Made by a program: the position numbers and the translations under genes | Source of the DNA: Rhizobium sp. Q54 | GTDB lineage: Bacteria > Pseudomonadota > Alphaproteobacteria > UBA828 | Assembly (NCBI GenBank): GCA_945892755.1 | Contig: CAMDDO010000015.1 | Coordinates: forward strand, 1 to 48,292 | Direction of reading: 5' to 3' | Length of the DNA stretch: 48,292 nucleotides | Notes under the pieces: generated by a model | Databases searched by the model: none | Seen by the model: the letters and a program-made list of their open reading frames with translations, nothing else | What the model was told of the DNA's origin: nothing | Shown here: one piece after another, positions 28,015 to 37,219 of the stretch | Layout: every line of letters starts with the position of its first letter | How positions within the stretch are numbered: position 1 is the first letter of the stretch

Positions 28015-28779
28015 ATGGCCGACCCGATCCTGATCGAGATGCATGGCGAAATCGCTCTCCTTACCCTCAATCGGCCGGAAGCGCGGAACGCAGTCAATTT
28101 CGAGGTCATGGACGCGTTCGACGACACCCTGCCCCGATTGAACGCCGATCCTGGGGTGCGCGGCGCGGTGCTGACCGGCGCCGGCAGCCAGGCCTTTTCG
28201 GCCGGCATGGATGTCAAGGTCGCGGCCGGGTTCGATGCTGAAGCCGCCGCGCGATGGATGAGGCGCACGAAACTCTTTTTCTCGACGCTGCGCCATTTCG
28301 ATAAGCCGCTGGTCGCCGCGGTGAACGGAGTCGCGGCCGGACTGGGCTATCAGATCGCGCTCCTTTGCGACGTTCGCGTCGGGCATGACGGCGCCCGCAT
28401 GGGTCAGCCTGAGATCAATGTTGGTCTTGCCAGCATCATCGGCGCGCACCTCATGGGCCTTTCGCTAGGCCATTCGCGTACCGTCGAGTTGACGCTTTCA
28501 GGCCGGCTGATGGCTGGTGCCGAGTGTCAGGCGCTCGGCCTGTTCCATCGGCTGGTCGAGGCCGACCAGGTGGTCTCACAGGCGCTCGACCTCGCGCGCA
28601 CGCTTGGCCAAAAGCCACCCAACGCCATGCGCCTGACCAAACAGCGCTTCCGTGAGGCCACGCAAGCCGCGTTCGACGCCACATTCGAGGCCGGTGCACA
28701 TTTCCAGGCTGAAGCCTATGCGAGCGGCGAGCCACAACGAGTGATGGCTGCCTTCATTGCCGAACGCGGCAAGCGCTAG
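28015..28779 (+). CDS. Enoyl-CoA hydratase/isomerase family protein
   Basis: Start chosen at the ATG at 28015, with GGAGGAAAAG just upstream; a start at 27958 would add residues unlike the family. The 254-residue product has the crotonase motifs LTLNRPEARNAVNF, the oxyanion-hole region FSAGMDVKVAAG, and MGQPEINVGLASIIGAHL. Of the two catalytic glutamates of crotonase, the second is kept (Glu133) but the first position is Gln113 in GLGYQIALLCD. Classical hydratase activity is therefore doubtful; isomerase, hydrolase or decarboxylase chemistry is possible. It is distinct from the rpfF-like protein and lacks its signature. Confidence 0.85.
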   Translation: MADPILIEMHGEIALLTLNRPEARNAVNFEVMDAFDDTLPRLNADPGVRGAVLTGAGSQAFSAGMDVKVAAGFDAEAAARWMRRTKLFFSTLRHFDKPLVAAVNGVAAGLGYQIALLCDVRVGHDGARMGQPEINVGLASIIGAHLMGLSLGHSRTVELTLSGRLMAGAECQALGLFHRLVEADQVVSQALDLARTLGQKPPNAMRLTKQRFREATQAAFDATFEAGAHFQAEAYASGEPQRVMAAFIAERGKR

Positions 28780-28795
28780 CAGCCTGCCCGCACGT

Positions 28796-29023
28796 TCAGC
28801 CCGAGCCGAACTCCTTGGACCGACGTACCGCGGCAACGCCGGGCAGGCGCTTTATTTCGTCGATCAGTCGCGCCGGGCCACGGCCGAGAACCATCAGGAA
28901 CCGATCGCGTCGCTCGATCTCGCCAAGGCCGAGCGCACTGAGCTTGGCGACGAAGCCCTCGAAGCCCTCGCTCGGTGTCGCGGCCAGGCGTATGGTGATC
29001 TCGATCGGTTCGGTCTCGGCCAC
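28796..29023 (-). CDS. Small protein next to the subtilase, possible I9-like inhibitor
   Basis: A 75-residue protein that begins 35 nt after the stop codon of the subtilase gene and is on the same strand. I do not recognise a named family. The sequence alternates predicted strand and helix in a beta-alpha-beta-beta-alpha-beta order: EITIRLAA, then FVAKLSALGL, EIERRD and RFLMVLG, then RLIDEIKRLPGVAAVRRS. This is the ferredoxin-like layout of subtilisin propeptides and free I9 inhibitors, and the ending IKRLPGVAAVRRS resembles the propeptide tail that docks into the active site. Its role as a protease inhibitor or chaperone is inferred from these two facts only. Confidence 0.55.
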   Translation of the reverse strand: MAETEPIEITIRLAATPSEGFEGFVAKLSALGLGEIERRDRFLMVLGRGPARLIDEIKRLPGVAAVRRSKEFGSG

Positions 29024-29058
29024 AGCCGTGTTTCCCTACAGCGCCCGGCGCACGATCG

Positions 29059-30429
29059 CTAGATCGGCGATTGGGCCAGTCCCTTGCCGACATCGCGCGG
29101 CGGCTGCTTGATCGGCGCGACAAGCTGAAGCACGCGCGCCCATAGCGCCCAGCCACGATATTTCTTGTCGGATTGCGCGATCAACGCAGCGATCCCGGCG
29201 ACATGGGGCGAGGCCATGCTGGTGCCGCTCATCGTCGCATAGCCGCCGCCCGGCTTGCACGACATGATCCCAACACCCGGCGCGGCCAGGTCGACCTCCT
29301 GACCCGGATTGATGCCGCCGCACGAGAAGAGCGCCGGCCTGAACGCGGGATCGATCGCACCGACCGCCAGGATCGACCGGCAATTCGCCGGCGCGCCGAT
29401 CGGCGCGATCATGCCGAGATGGCGCTTGCTCTCATTGCCCGCCGCCGCGATCACCAGCGTACCGGCATCGAGACAAATCTGCCCGACGTGCTCGTAGTCA
29501 TCGTCCGGCTGCTCGCCGGGGCGCACGCGCGAGCCGAGCGACATGTTAATCACCTGGCAGCCCTGATCGACCGCCCAATCCATCCCGGCGAGAATCGAGC
29601 GCTCGGTGCCGAACCCGTCGTCGCCAAGGACCTTGCCGGAGTAGATCTCCGCCTCATAGGCGACACCGTAGCGCTGCACGACGGCCCGGCTTGGCGTTCG
29701 CGGCCCGCACGCCGTTCCGGTCACATGCGTGCCGTGACCGTGCGTGTCGCCCGCCACGCTCTTGCTCGCAAACAGTTTTTTGACAATGGCACGGCCCTTG
29801 AAATCAGGGTGCGTGTCGTCGAGGCCGGTGTCGAGGATGGCGACCTTGATGCCCGCGCCGGTCAGCTTGGTCAGCGGCGCCTTGATCACGTTGATGCCCC
29901 AGGTCACGCCGCCGCCGACCATCGGCGCGACCGCCTCGCCCGCGCCTTCGGCGCCGATGTCGCCACCGACACCGCCGAGCAGGCGATCGGCCATCGCCAT
30001 GACGGCGTCGCGATAGCCTCTGATGTAATCGCGACCGAAACCATCCTGCGCCGCGAAAGCGACGGCCGCATCGTCATCCGCCGCGTCGCTCGGCATGCCG
30101 AGCGCGCGGAAGGTGCGTTCGGCGCGCGAGCCGATGATGGTCCGCGCTTCCATCGCCGCGCTGACCATTGGGTTGACACGCTCGGGCGTCTCGCGCACGA
30201 CGGCGAGGCCGAAGCGCTCGAAATACTGCACATCGGCGCCGCCAAGATCGTTGGGTACCGCCGCGGCGGCGCGAAACTCGCTCGACGAGGCGACCCGGAA
30301 TCCGGCCGAGGCGACACGCTTGATGCCAGCATTCCCGGCGTCGGGATTGAACCGGATCACATAGCCAAGACGCGGCGGTGCCGTTGTTGCCTCCGCCGAA
30401 GCGCTCTTGCCGTTTCGTGACACTGGCAT
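29059..30429 (-). CDS. Subtilisin-like serine protease (S8 family), no signal peptide
   Basis: Start taken at the ATG ending at 30429, preceded by GAGGGGG; the longer frame upstream lacks support. The 456-residue product has the complete catalytic set: Asp200 (VAILDTGLDDTHPDF), His232 (HGHGTHVTGTACG), oxyanion Asn332 (IAAAGNES) and Ser404 (SGTSMASPHVAGIAALIA). The N-terminus MPVSRNGKSASAEATTAPPR has no hydrophobic segment, so no signal peptide is seen and the enzyme may act in the cytoplasm. About 185 residues precede the catalytic domain; they include short strand-like parts but no clear I9 propeptide. A small protein encoded just downstream may serve that role. Its substrate is unknown. Confidence 0.85.
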   Translation of the reverse strand: MPVSRNGKSASAEATTAPPRLGYVIRFNPDAGNAGIKRVASAGFRVASSSEFRAAAAVPNDLGGADVQYFERFGLAVVRETPERVNPMVSAAMEARTIIGSRAERTFRALGMPSDAADDDAAVAFAAQDGFGRDYIRGYRDAVMAMADRLLGGVGGDIGAEGAGEAVAPMVGGGVTWGINVIKAPLTKLTGAGIKVAILDTGLDDTHPDFKGRAIVKKLFASKSVAGDTHGHGTHVTGTACGPRTPSRAVVQRYGVAYEAEIYSGKVLGDDGFGTERSILAGMDWAVDQGCQVINMSLGSRVRPGEQPDDDYEHVGQICLDAGTLVIAAAGNESKRHLGMIAPIGAPANCRSILAVGAIDPAFRPALFSCGGINPGQEVDLAAPGVGIMSCKPGGGYATMSGTSMASPHVAGIAALIAQSDKKYRGWALWARVLQLVAPIKQPPRDVGKGLAQSPI

Positions 30430-30524
30430 GACGTCCCCCTCTTTCCTGATGGCCACGCGTCGCCGCGCGCGCTCCATTCTATATCGAGCTCATAGCAAGC
30501 GTCCGATGACAAAAGTAGGGGTTC

Positions 30525-33500
30525 CTATCGTTCCGTCTCCTTAGGCGGCTCGGGGGGCTTGCCGTCGCCCCCGCCCGAGCTGCCGCCATCGAAGATCGAG
30601 AACAAATTCCTCAGGAACCCCGGCGCGATCGCGGCGAGCGGGTTGACCGTGATGGTCGGCTCCTCGAGCGGCCCGCGCACGGTATAGGTCGCCGCGAAAA
30701 TTCCGCCGCCCTCCTCGCCTCCGGTCAGAATGTCGCCGATCAACGGAATATTGCCGAGCGCGCTGTTGACCGAGTAGGCCGGCACGATCGTGCCCCTCAG
30801 ATCGGTCTCCTCGTTGCGGAGATTGACCGTTCCGCTGCCAGTGATGCCGAGCGCCGAGCCGGCGGTCTTGGCGTCCTTGATGGTGACCAGGTCGTCGAGC
30901 ACGGTAAACGGCATGTAGAATTGGTCGAAGGATAGGCCTTCGCCGCTCAACACGTCACCGATGCCGGTGAGCGAGGCAAACGCCAGTATGTTGGCAAGCG
31001 AGGGGGCGTTGCGGACTTTGTACTCGTCGATCTGGACGGAACCCTCGACCGGCTCGCCCTCCAGATCGTCGAAAATCGTCGCTTCAAGGTGGAGCCGGCC
31101 GCCGATCGCGTTGTCATAGATGTCGAAGGCGCGCGCGACCGAGCCGGCGTCTTCCGATTGCACGATCAACCGGCGCCGGCCGCCGTCAGGCTCGAGCCTG
31201 AGCCTCAGCGGCGCGCCGCTGGTCAGCGTGCCTTCGAGATAGGCGGTGCTCAAGCCCTCGCCGTCGAATACGATGCGCGCCCGCGTTGCGGTCAACTGCT
31301 GATCGGCGCGCGTGATCAGGCGCTTGACGGCAAGGTCGAGTTCGAGATCGGTGACCGGCTGTTCGCCCTTCCGCATGATGTCCCTGAGATAGGGCCGCAC
31401 GTCGAGGCTCTCGCCGCCGACCTGAATGTGCAGCGGCCCCTTGCGGTCGGCCGAGGGCGTAATGCGCACGCTGGCATCGGTCTGGCCGAGCAGCATGCGC
31501 GTGACGTTGACCTGCTTCAGGCCTCCGAGCGAAGGGTCGAGCGTCGCGCTGCCCTCGAAACGCGCATCCTTGGCTTGTAGCGTAAAGTTCTCGATTTCGA
31601 CGCCCCCCTGCTTGGGCAAATCGAGTTCGAGCGCGAGGTTGGCCGCCATCCCCTCGGGCTTTGACCAATAGAGCTCCGGGAGAGCCAGGGTCGCCTGCTG
31701 TAGATCCAGCACGGCGCTTGCCTGGCGCCTGAGGCGGTCGATGTCGGTATAGCGCAGCACGGTCGGCAAGGGGCCGCTCAGATAGGGCGCGAGGTCGATG
31801 CCGAATTGTTGCCGGGCCGCGTCATCGAGCGTCAGCGAAACCTCGTAGCGGCTCAAGAACGACGCGCTCTTGCCGAAATTCTCGCGCCAACTCACCTCGG
31901 CCGGCACACCCTCGATCTTCAAGGTGCCGGTCGCATCCATCCCGCTCTCGGAATCGACCGAAACCCGGAGTATGCCCTCGCTCGTCTTGAAGCCCGGAAT
32001 CAGACCATCGACCGCAAGCCCTTCGATCCTCGCGCTGGCGGTGAGCGCGATCTCCTCCGCCTTCAGACGCTTGAGCAAGAGGAATTGTGCGCCCAAATCG
32101 GCACGCATCTGGCCGGCAACCTGACTTGGCTTCAAGCCGACCTTCTTCAAATAGCCGAGCCGCGGCGCATCGAGCATCTCGAGCGCGGCGCGCGCGGCCC
32201 CCTCGAGTGAAACAAGCACGGTAATCGACGGCCGATCCTCGGTCGTCAGATCGCGCATTTCGGCGCTCGCCGACGCCGCGCGCAACTCGCCCACCATGCC
32301 ATCGCGCATGGTAACCGTCATGGTCAGGCCATCGGTGCGGCCTTCGCCGTCCACGCCGGTGACCTTGGGCAGCGTATCAAGGTAGTTGAGCGTAACGTCG
32401 GTGAACGCGTAGTCCAAGGCGAGCTCGCCCGGCCGCAGGCGATTGAAGCCGCCGGGCGCAAGCCGACCGGGCGGCAGTTTCAAATCGGCCGTCATGCGGT
32501 GCATGACGCCGGCGCTCGCGTTCGCGACGATCCAGTCACGCCCCCCGGGCGCGACGCCTTCGGGCCAAAAGCGCTTGAAGTCCTGGAGCGGCAGATCGAG
32601 CAGAACCAATTGACCGTCAACGCTGGCGCCCTCCGGCGCCTGGTCAATCAGGCCGGCGAAGGTCATCGACGGACCGCCTAAATCCAGGAACAGATCATCG
32701 ACGCGAAGTTGCGTGCGGTCCGCGTTGATCTCGCCGCGCGCCCGTCCGGCGGTGATGTCGAGCGTCTCCGGCATGACCCCGGCCAAACTGAGCCGGCCGC
32801 TATTGGCCGAGAGGTTGAATTTGGTCTGCCCGATGCGGCCGTCGTCACCGAGCGTAACCGCGACCTCGCCGGAGAGCGGCAGATCGATTGCCATCAGACC
32901 ATCGAGCCGAGGCACCACCGCCGCCAACCGCGCGGGCGTAAGATCGACGATGCGCAGGCGGCTCGCGATCGTCCCACTGTCGCGATCGTATACCGCGTCG
33001 CCGGAGATCGGCAGGTCGACGTCGCCGACCCGCGCCACAAGATCAACCCGGCCAAGAATACCGCGCGGATCGCGACTCAATACGATGTCGGCCTTGGGCG
33101 CCTGAACGATCAGGCCAAGCTCCTCGTCCTCGAGTGTGATATCGGCCCCGCGCACGCTGACTTCGCGCAAAAGACCGAGCGGCTTGTCGGGGTCGCGCGG
33201 CGCGATGACGCCGCCCAACAGGCTGCCGAAGGCCGGATCGCTCGGCCCGCTTGCTTTAGCCTCGCCGAAGCCGAAGCTGACCGAGCCGTCGAGCGCCCGG
33301 TGCATGAACACTTGGGGTCGCAACAGTTCGATGACAGTCGGCGCGACCCGGCCGCGCAGGAGCTGAAGCCCGCTCAAGCCAAGCGAGAGTTCGGGCACCG
33401 TGCCGAGCAAGCCCCCGCCGGCATCCTTGATTTTCACGTCGCGCACCAGGATATCGAGCGAGCGGTCCCAGCCTGCCCAGGTCAGGATGGTGTCGGAAAA

Positions 33501-33674
33501 TTCGACGCGATAGGACATGTCCTCGGCCTCGAACGCCTCGGCCAAATAGGGCGAGAGGAAGCCGAGCGACACCGGACCCGCCGAAAGCCGCCACGCCACA
33601 ACGGTGAATACGATCGCCAGGCTGCCAAACAGCGCGGCCAGCACTCGAATTCCGAGCTTGATTGCCCTTGTCAT
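30525..33674 (-). CDS. AsmA/YhdP-like (DUF3971) envelope protein
   Basis: A 1049-residue protein with one N-terminal membrane anchor (about residues 9-29, VLAALFGSLAIVFTVVAW) and a very long beta-rich periplasmic part. The C-terminal third, ending near FTVLDDLVTIKDAKTAGSAL and ITGSGTVNLRNEETDLRGTI, matches the AsmA-like C-terminal region of YhdP/TamB proteins. This family (YhdP, TamB, YdbH) forms bridges that move phospholipids between inner and outer membranes; DUF3971 is the usual label of the middle part in alphaproteobacteria. The last residues (about 1020-1049) are Gly/Pro-rich. It is divergent from glnE across 78 nt. The exact member of the family is not resolved. Confidence 0.8.
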   Translation of the reverse strand: MTRAIKLGIRVLAALFGSLAIVFTVVAWRLSAGPVSLGFLSPYLAEAFEAEDMSYRVEFSDTILTWAGWDRSLDILVRDVKIKDAGGGLLGTVPELSLGLSGLQLLRGRVAPTVIELLRPQVFMHRALDGSVSFGFGEAKASGPSDPAFGSLLGGVIAPRDPDKPLGLLREVSVRGADITLEDEELGLIVQAPKADIVLSRDPRGILGRVDLVARVGDVDLPISGDAVYDRDSGTIASRLRIVDLTPARLAAVVPRLDGLMAIDLPLSGEVAVTLGDDGRIGQTKFNLSANSGRLSLAGVMPETLDITAGRARGEINADRTQLRVDDLFLDLGGPSMTFAGLIDQAPEGASVDGQLVLLDLPLQDFKRFWPEGVAPGGRDWIVANASAGVMHRMTADLKLPPGRLAPGGFNRLRPGELALDYAFTDVTLNYLDTLPKVTGVDGEGRTDGLTMTVTMRDGMVGELRAASASAEMRDLTTEDRPSITVLVSLEGAARAALEMLDAPRLGYLKKVGLKPSQVAGQMRADLGAQFLLLKRLKAEEIALTASARIEGLAVDGLIPGFKTSEGILRVSVDSESGMDATGTLKIEGVPAEVSWRENFGKSASFLSRYEVSLTLDDAARQQFGIDLAPYLSGPLPTVLRYTDIDRLRRQASAVLDLQQATLALPELYWSKPEGMAANLALELDLPKQGGVEIENFTLQAKDARFEGSATLDPSLGGLKQVNVTRMLLGQTDASVRITPSADRKGPLHIQVGGESLDVRPYLRDIMRKGEQPVTDLELDLAVKRLITRADQQLTATRARIVFDGEGLSTAYLEGTLTSGAPLRLRLEPDGGRRRLIVQSEDAGSVARAFDIYDNAIGGRLHLEATIFDDLEGEPVEGSVQIDEYKVRNAPSLANILAFASLTGIGDVLSGEGLSFDQFYMPFTVLDDLVTIKDAKTAGSALGITGSGTVNLRNEETDLRGTIVPAYSVNSALGNIPLIGDILTGGEEGGGIFAATYTVRGPLEEPTITVNPLAAIAPGFLRNLFSIFDGGSSGGGDGKPPEPPKETER

Positions 33675-33752
33675 GAGGGGGCGGCTATGGTGCCTCTGCC
33701 GGCGTCGAAAGACCGCGATGGCGCGGCTCGGGCATTGTCATCAGACCTTTGA

Positions 33753-36752
33753 ATGTCAGTCCTGCCCTTCATAACAGATATGGCGAGTCTGCCGAAGCCG
33801 GCCGATGCGGAGGCTGCGGCGCGCGGCATCGAGGCCTGGACCTCACGGCTCGCCGAGTCGCCGCTCGCTGGATTCGGCGCGGCGGCGGCGCACGATGCCG
33901 GTGGCCAAGCGTTATTGGCCGCGCTGTTCGGCAATTCGCCCTTCCTGGGCCAGGCGATGCTGGCCGAACCATCGGTGCTTCATGCCGCCGCCACGGACGG
34001 GCTCGAAACCAGCCTGCAACAAATCATCGACCGGCTGGCGGATCCCGCGATGACGGCATTGCCGCGGGCCGACCTTGCGTCCGCGCTGCGAAGCGCGCGA
34101 CGCCGCGCGGCGCTCTTTATCGCGCTCGCCGATATCGCGGGCGCCTGGCAGGTCGAACGCGTCACTGGCGCGCTCTCCGCCTTCGCCGACGCGGCGATCA
34201 ACGCGGCGCTCGCCCATGTGCTGCGCGAGGCGGCCGGCAACGGCCAGTTCAAGCCGCTCGACCCGGCGCAACCGCTGCAGGATTGCGGCGTTGTCGTCAT
34301 CGGCATGGGCAAGCTCGGTGCGCGCGAGCTCAATTATTCGAGCGATGTCGATCTCATCGTGCTGTTTGACCCCGAGCGCGTTTCGCCACCGCCTGGCATC
34401 GACATCGGGCGCGAGATGCAGCGCATCGTGCGACGGTTCGTCGCCCTTCTCAGCGAGCGCACGCCGGACGGCTATGTCCTCCGCGTCGATCTTCGCCTCC
34501 GTCCCGATCCCGGCTCGACGCCACTCGCGATCTCGACCAATGCGGCCGAAACCTATTACGAGACGCTCGGGCAGAATTGGGAACGCGCCGCGATGATCAA
34601 GGCCCGGCCGGTCGCCGGCGATCTCGAGGCCGGCCACATCTTTGTCACGCGGCTGAAACCCTATGTCTGGCGCAAGCATCTCGATTTCGCGGCGATCCAG
34701 GATATCCACTCGATCAAGCGCCAGATCAACGCGCACAAGGGCCACGAGGCAATCGCGCTGCACGGCCACGACATCAAGGTCGGGCGCGGCGGCATCAGGG
34801 AAATCGAATTCTTCGCCCAGACCCAGCAGCTGATCTGGGGCGGCCGCCTGCCCGAGGTGCGCATGGCCGCGACCTGCCCGGCGCTGCGCGCGCTCGCGGC
34901 GGCCGGCCGCACCGAGACCGACGCCGTCGAGGAGTTGATCGCCGCCTATCGGTTCTTGCGCCGGCTCGAACACCGCATACAGATGGTGGCGGACGAGCAG
35001 CGGCACAACCTCCCCCTCGACGAGCCTGGCTTCGGCAGGATCGCCCGTTTCATGGGCTATGACGACCCGCGCGCCTTTGGGGCGGAGCTGACCGGGCATC
35101 TTGAGCGCGTCGAGCGGCGCTACGCCGCGTTATTCGAGGATGCGCCGGCGCTTGGCTCGGGCGAAGGCAATCTCGTCTTTACCGGAACCGAGGACGACCC
35201 CGACACCTTGCACACCCTTGGCTCGCTCGGCTTCGCCGAGCCCTCGCCGATCGCCGCTTGCATCCGGGGTTGGCACCACGGCCGCATCCGCGCCATGCGC
35301 TCGACCCGTGCCCGCGAACTCCTGACCGAATTGACGCCTGCGCTCTTGCGCGCCCTCGGCCAGACCGCGAACCCCGATGCCGCGTTCATGAAATTCAACG
35401 AATTTCTCTCGAATCTGCCGGCCGGCGTGCAGCTCTTCTCCTTATTCTACTCGAATCCTGGACTGCTCGGCGAGGTCGCCGAAGTCATGGGCAGTGCGCC
35501 GCGTCTCGCCGAACAACTCAGCCGCCGGCCGGGTCTGCTCGAGGGCATGTTGACCGGCGATTTCGACGCCGCCCTGCCGCCTTGCCTGAGCCTCGTCGCG
35601 GAGCTCGATCGGCTTCTCGCCAACGCGCAAGACTTCCAGGACATGCTCGATCTGGTCCGCCGTTTCGTGCACGACCGGCAATTCCAGGTCGGCATGCAGC
35701 TTCTGCGCATCAAGGTCGGCGCCCCGGCCGCGACCGCGATGCTAAGCGATATAGCCGAAGCTGCGCTTCTGGCGCTTCTGCCACGGGTCGAGGCCGAGTT
35801 CGCACGCAGCCATGGCGTAGTGCCCGACGGCTCGCATGCCGTGCTCGCGCTCGGCAAGCTCGGTTCGCGCGAACTGACGTTCGAGTCCGATCTCGATCTC
35901 GTCTTTGTTTACGATACCCCGCACGGTCTTGACGCCATGTCGGACGGCGAGCGGCCGCTTGCCGCGAGCCAATATTACGCTCGTCTCAGTCAGCGGTTGG
36001 TCGGTGCGGTCACGGCCATGACGCCGGAGGGCCGGCTCTATGAGATCGACACGAGGCTTCGTCCGTCCGGCAGCGCCGGGCCGGTCGCCTCGGAAATCGG
36101 CGCCTATCTGCGCTACCAATTCGAAGCCGCCTGGACCTTCGAGCACATGGCATTGACCCGCGCGCGCGTCCTGGCCGGCTCGCCGGCGCTGGCGCGAAGG
36201 CTTGACGACGGTATCAAAGCCGTGCTGACCCGCCCACGCGATCTCGACCGTCTCGCCGTCGATGTTGCCGATATGCGCACTCGCGTCGAAGCCGAGCGCG
36301 GTACCAACAATCCGTGGATGATCAAGCATAGCCGTGGCGGCCAACTCGATGTTGAGTTCATCGCGCAATATCTTTTGTTGCGCGAGGCACCGACCCATCC
36401 GACCGTGCTGACTCGCTCCGCGGCCGATGCCTTCGAACGCCTCGCCAAGGTGGGCGCCATCAGCGCCGACGAAGCGCGCGCGCTCGTCGGCCTGACGCAC
36501 TTCTTCCTTGCGCTTCAGGTTGTCTTGAGACTGACCGTTGGCACGGCACGCGAAGAGGCCCGCTTCCCCGTCGGCGTGCGCCAGGTCTTGGCGCGCTCGA
36601 CCGGCATGGCCGAATTCGGCGCGGTCAAGCGCCGTCTGATCGACGCACAAGCCTATGTCCGCGCCTATTTCAATCGTAGCATCGAGCGCCCGGCGGCGGC
36701 GGCGCGCCACCGCCTCAAGGCGCTCGCGCAGACAAGGGAGACCGAGGAATGA
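33753..36752 (+). CDS. glnE: Bifunctional glutamine synthetase adenylyltransferase / adenylyl-removing enzyme
   Basis: A 999-residue protein, normal for GlnE. It has two nucleotidyltransferase domains: the N-terminal adenylyl-removase with IGMGKLGARELNYSSDVDLIV (from about residue 183), and the C-terminal adenylylase with LALGKLGSRELTFESDLDLVF (from about 699). Each holds the Asp-x-Asp metal site. DIKVGRGGIREIEFFAQTQQL and SRGGQLDVEFIAQYLLL are the matching helical-bundle motifs. It adds or removes AMP on glutamine synthetase under PII control. Its stop overlaps the start of the peroxiredoxin gene (ATGA), which begins a coupled run of three genes. Confidence 0.95.
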   Translation: MSVLPFITDMASLPKPADAEAAARGIEAWTSRLAESPLAGFGAAAAHDAGGQALLAALFGNSPFLGQAMLAEPSVLHAAATDGLETSLQQIIDRLADPAMTALPRADLASALRSARRRAALFIALADIAGAWQVERVTGALSAFADAAINAALAHVLREAAGNGQFKPLDPAQPLQDCGVVVIGMGKLGARELNYSSDVDLIVLFDPERVSPPPGIDIGREMQRIVRRFVALLSERTPDGYVLRVDLRLRPDPGSTPLAISTNAAETYYETLGQNWERAAMIKARPVAGDLEAGHIFVTRLKPYVWRKHLDFAAIQDIHSIKRQINAHKGHEAIALHGHDIKVGRGGIREIEFFAQTQQLIWGGRLPEVRMAATCPALRALAAAGRTETDAVEELIAAYRFLRRLEHRIQMVADEQRHNLPLDEPGFGRIARFMGYDDPRAFGAELTGHLERVERRYAALFEDAPALGSGEGNLVFTGTEDDPDTLHTLGSLGFAEPSPIAACIRGWHHGRIRAMRSTRARELLTELTPALLRALGQTANPDAAFMKFNEFLSNLPAGVQLFSLFYSNPGLLGEVAEVMGSAPRLAEQLSRRPGLLEGMLTGDFDAALPPCLSLVAELDRLLANAQDFQDMLDLVRRFVHDRQFQVGMQLLRIKVGAPAATAMLSDIAEAALLALLPRVEAEFARSHGVVPDGSHAVLALGKLGSRELTFESDLDLVFVYDTPHGLDAMSDGERPLAASQYYARLSQRLVGAVTAMTPEGRLYEIDTRLRPSGSAGPVASEIGAYLRYQFEAAWTFEHMALTRARVLAGSPALARRLDDGIKAVLTRPRDLDRLAVDVADMRTRVEAERGTNNPWMIKHSRGGQLDVEFIAQYLLLREAPTHPTVLTRSAADAFERLAKVGAISADEARALVGLTHFFLALQVVLRLTVGTAREEARFPVGVRQVLARSTGMAEFGAVKRRLIDAQAYVRAYFNRSIERPAAAARHRLKALAQTRETEE

Positions 36753-37219
36753 GCAAAGCACTCGAAGAAGGCAGCAAAGCACCGGATTTCACCGCGCCGA
36801 CCGATGGCGGTGGCAAACTGAAGCTCTCAAGCCTGAAAGGCCAGAAGGTCGTGCTCTATTTCTATCCGAAGGACGATACGCCCGGCTGCACCAGCGAGGC
36901 CTGCGGCTTTCGCGACAATTTGAAGGCCTTCAGCAAGATCGACGCCGCGATCGTCGGCGTCTCGAAGGACAGCGAAAAGAGCCACGACAAGTTCAAGGAA
37001 AAATACGAACTGCCCTTCACGCTGGTGTCCGACGCCGACGGCAGGATTTGCGAGGCCTATGGCACCTGGGTCGAGAAGAGCATGTATGGCCGGAAATATA
37101 TGGGGATCGAGCGCGCCACCTTCCTGATCGATGAGAAGGGCGTGGTGCGTAATATCTGGCGCAAGGTCAAGGTCACCGGCCATGTCGACGAGGTGCTCGT
37201 AGCGGCCAAGGCGCTGTGA
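36749..37219 (+). CDS. bcp: Thioredoxin-dependent peroxiredoxin (BCP type)
   Basis: A 156-residue PrxQ/BCP peroxiredoxin. The peroxidatic and resolving cysteines are Cys47 and Cys52 in TPGCTSEACGFRD, five apart as in Escherichia coli BCP. KVVLYFYPKDD precedes them, and GIERATFLIDEKGVVR is the C-terminal strand motif. It reduces hydrogen and organic peroxides with thioredoxin as electron donor in the cytoplasm. The start overlaps the glnE stop, and the stop overlaps the GTG of the following ferritin-like gene. Confidence 0.93.
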   Translation: MSKALEEGSKAPDFTAPTDGGGKLKLSSLKGQKVVLYFYPKDDTPGCTSEACGFRDNLKAFSKIDAAIVGVSKDSEKSHDKFKEKYELPFTLVSDADGRICEAYGTWVEKSMYGRKYMGIERATFLIDEKGVVRNIWRKVKVTGHVDEVLVAAKAL

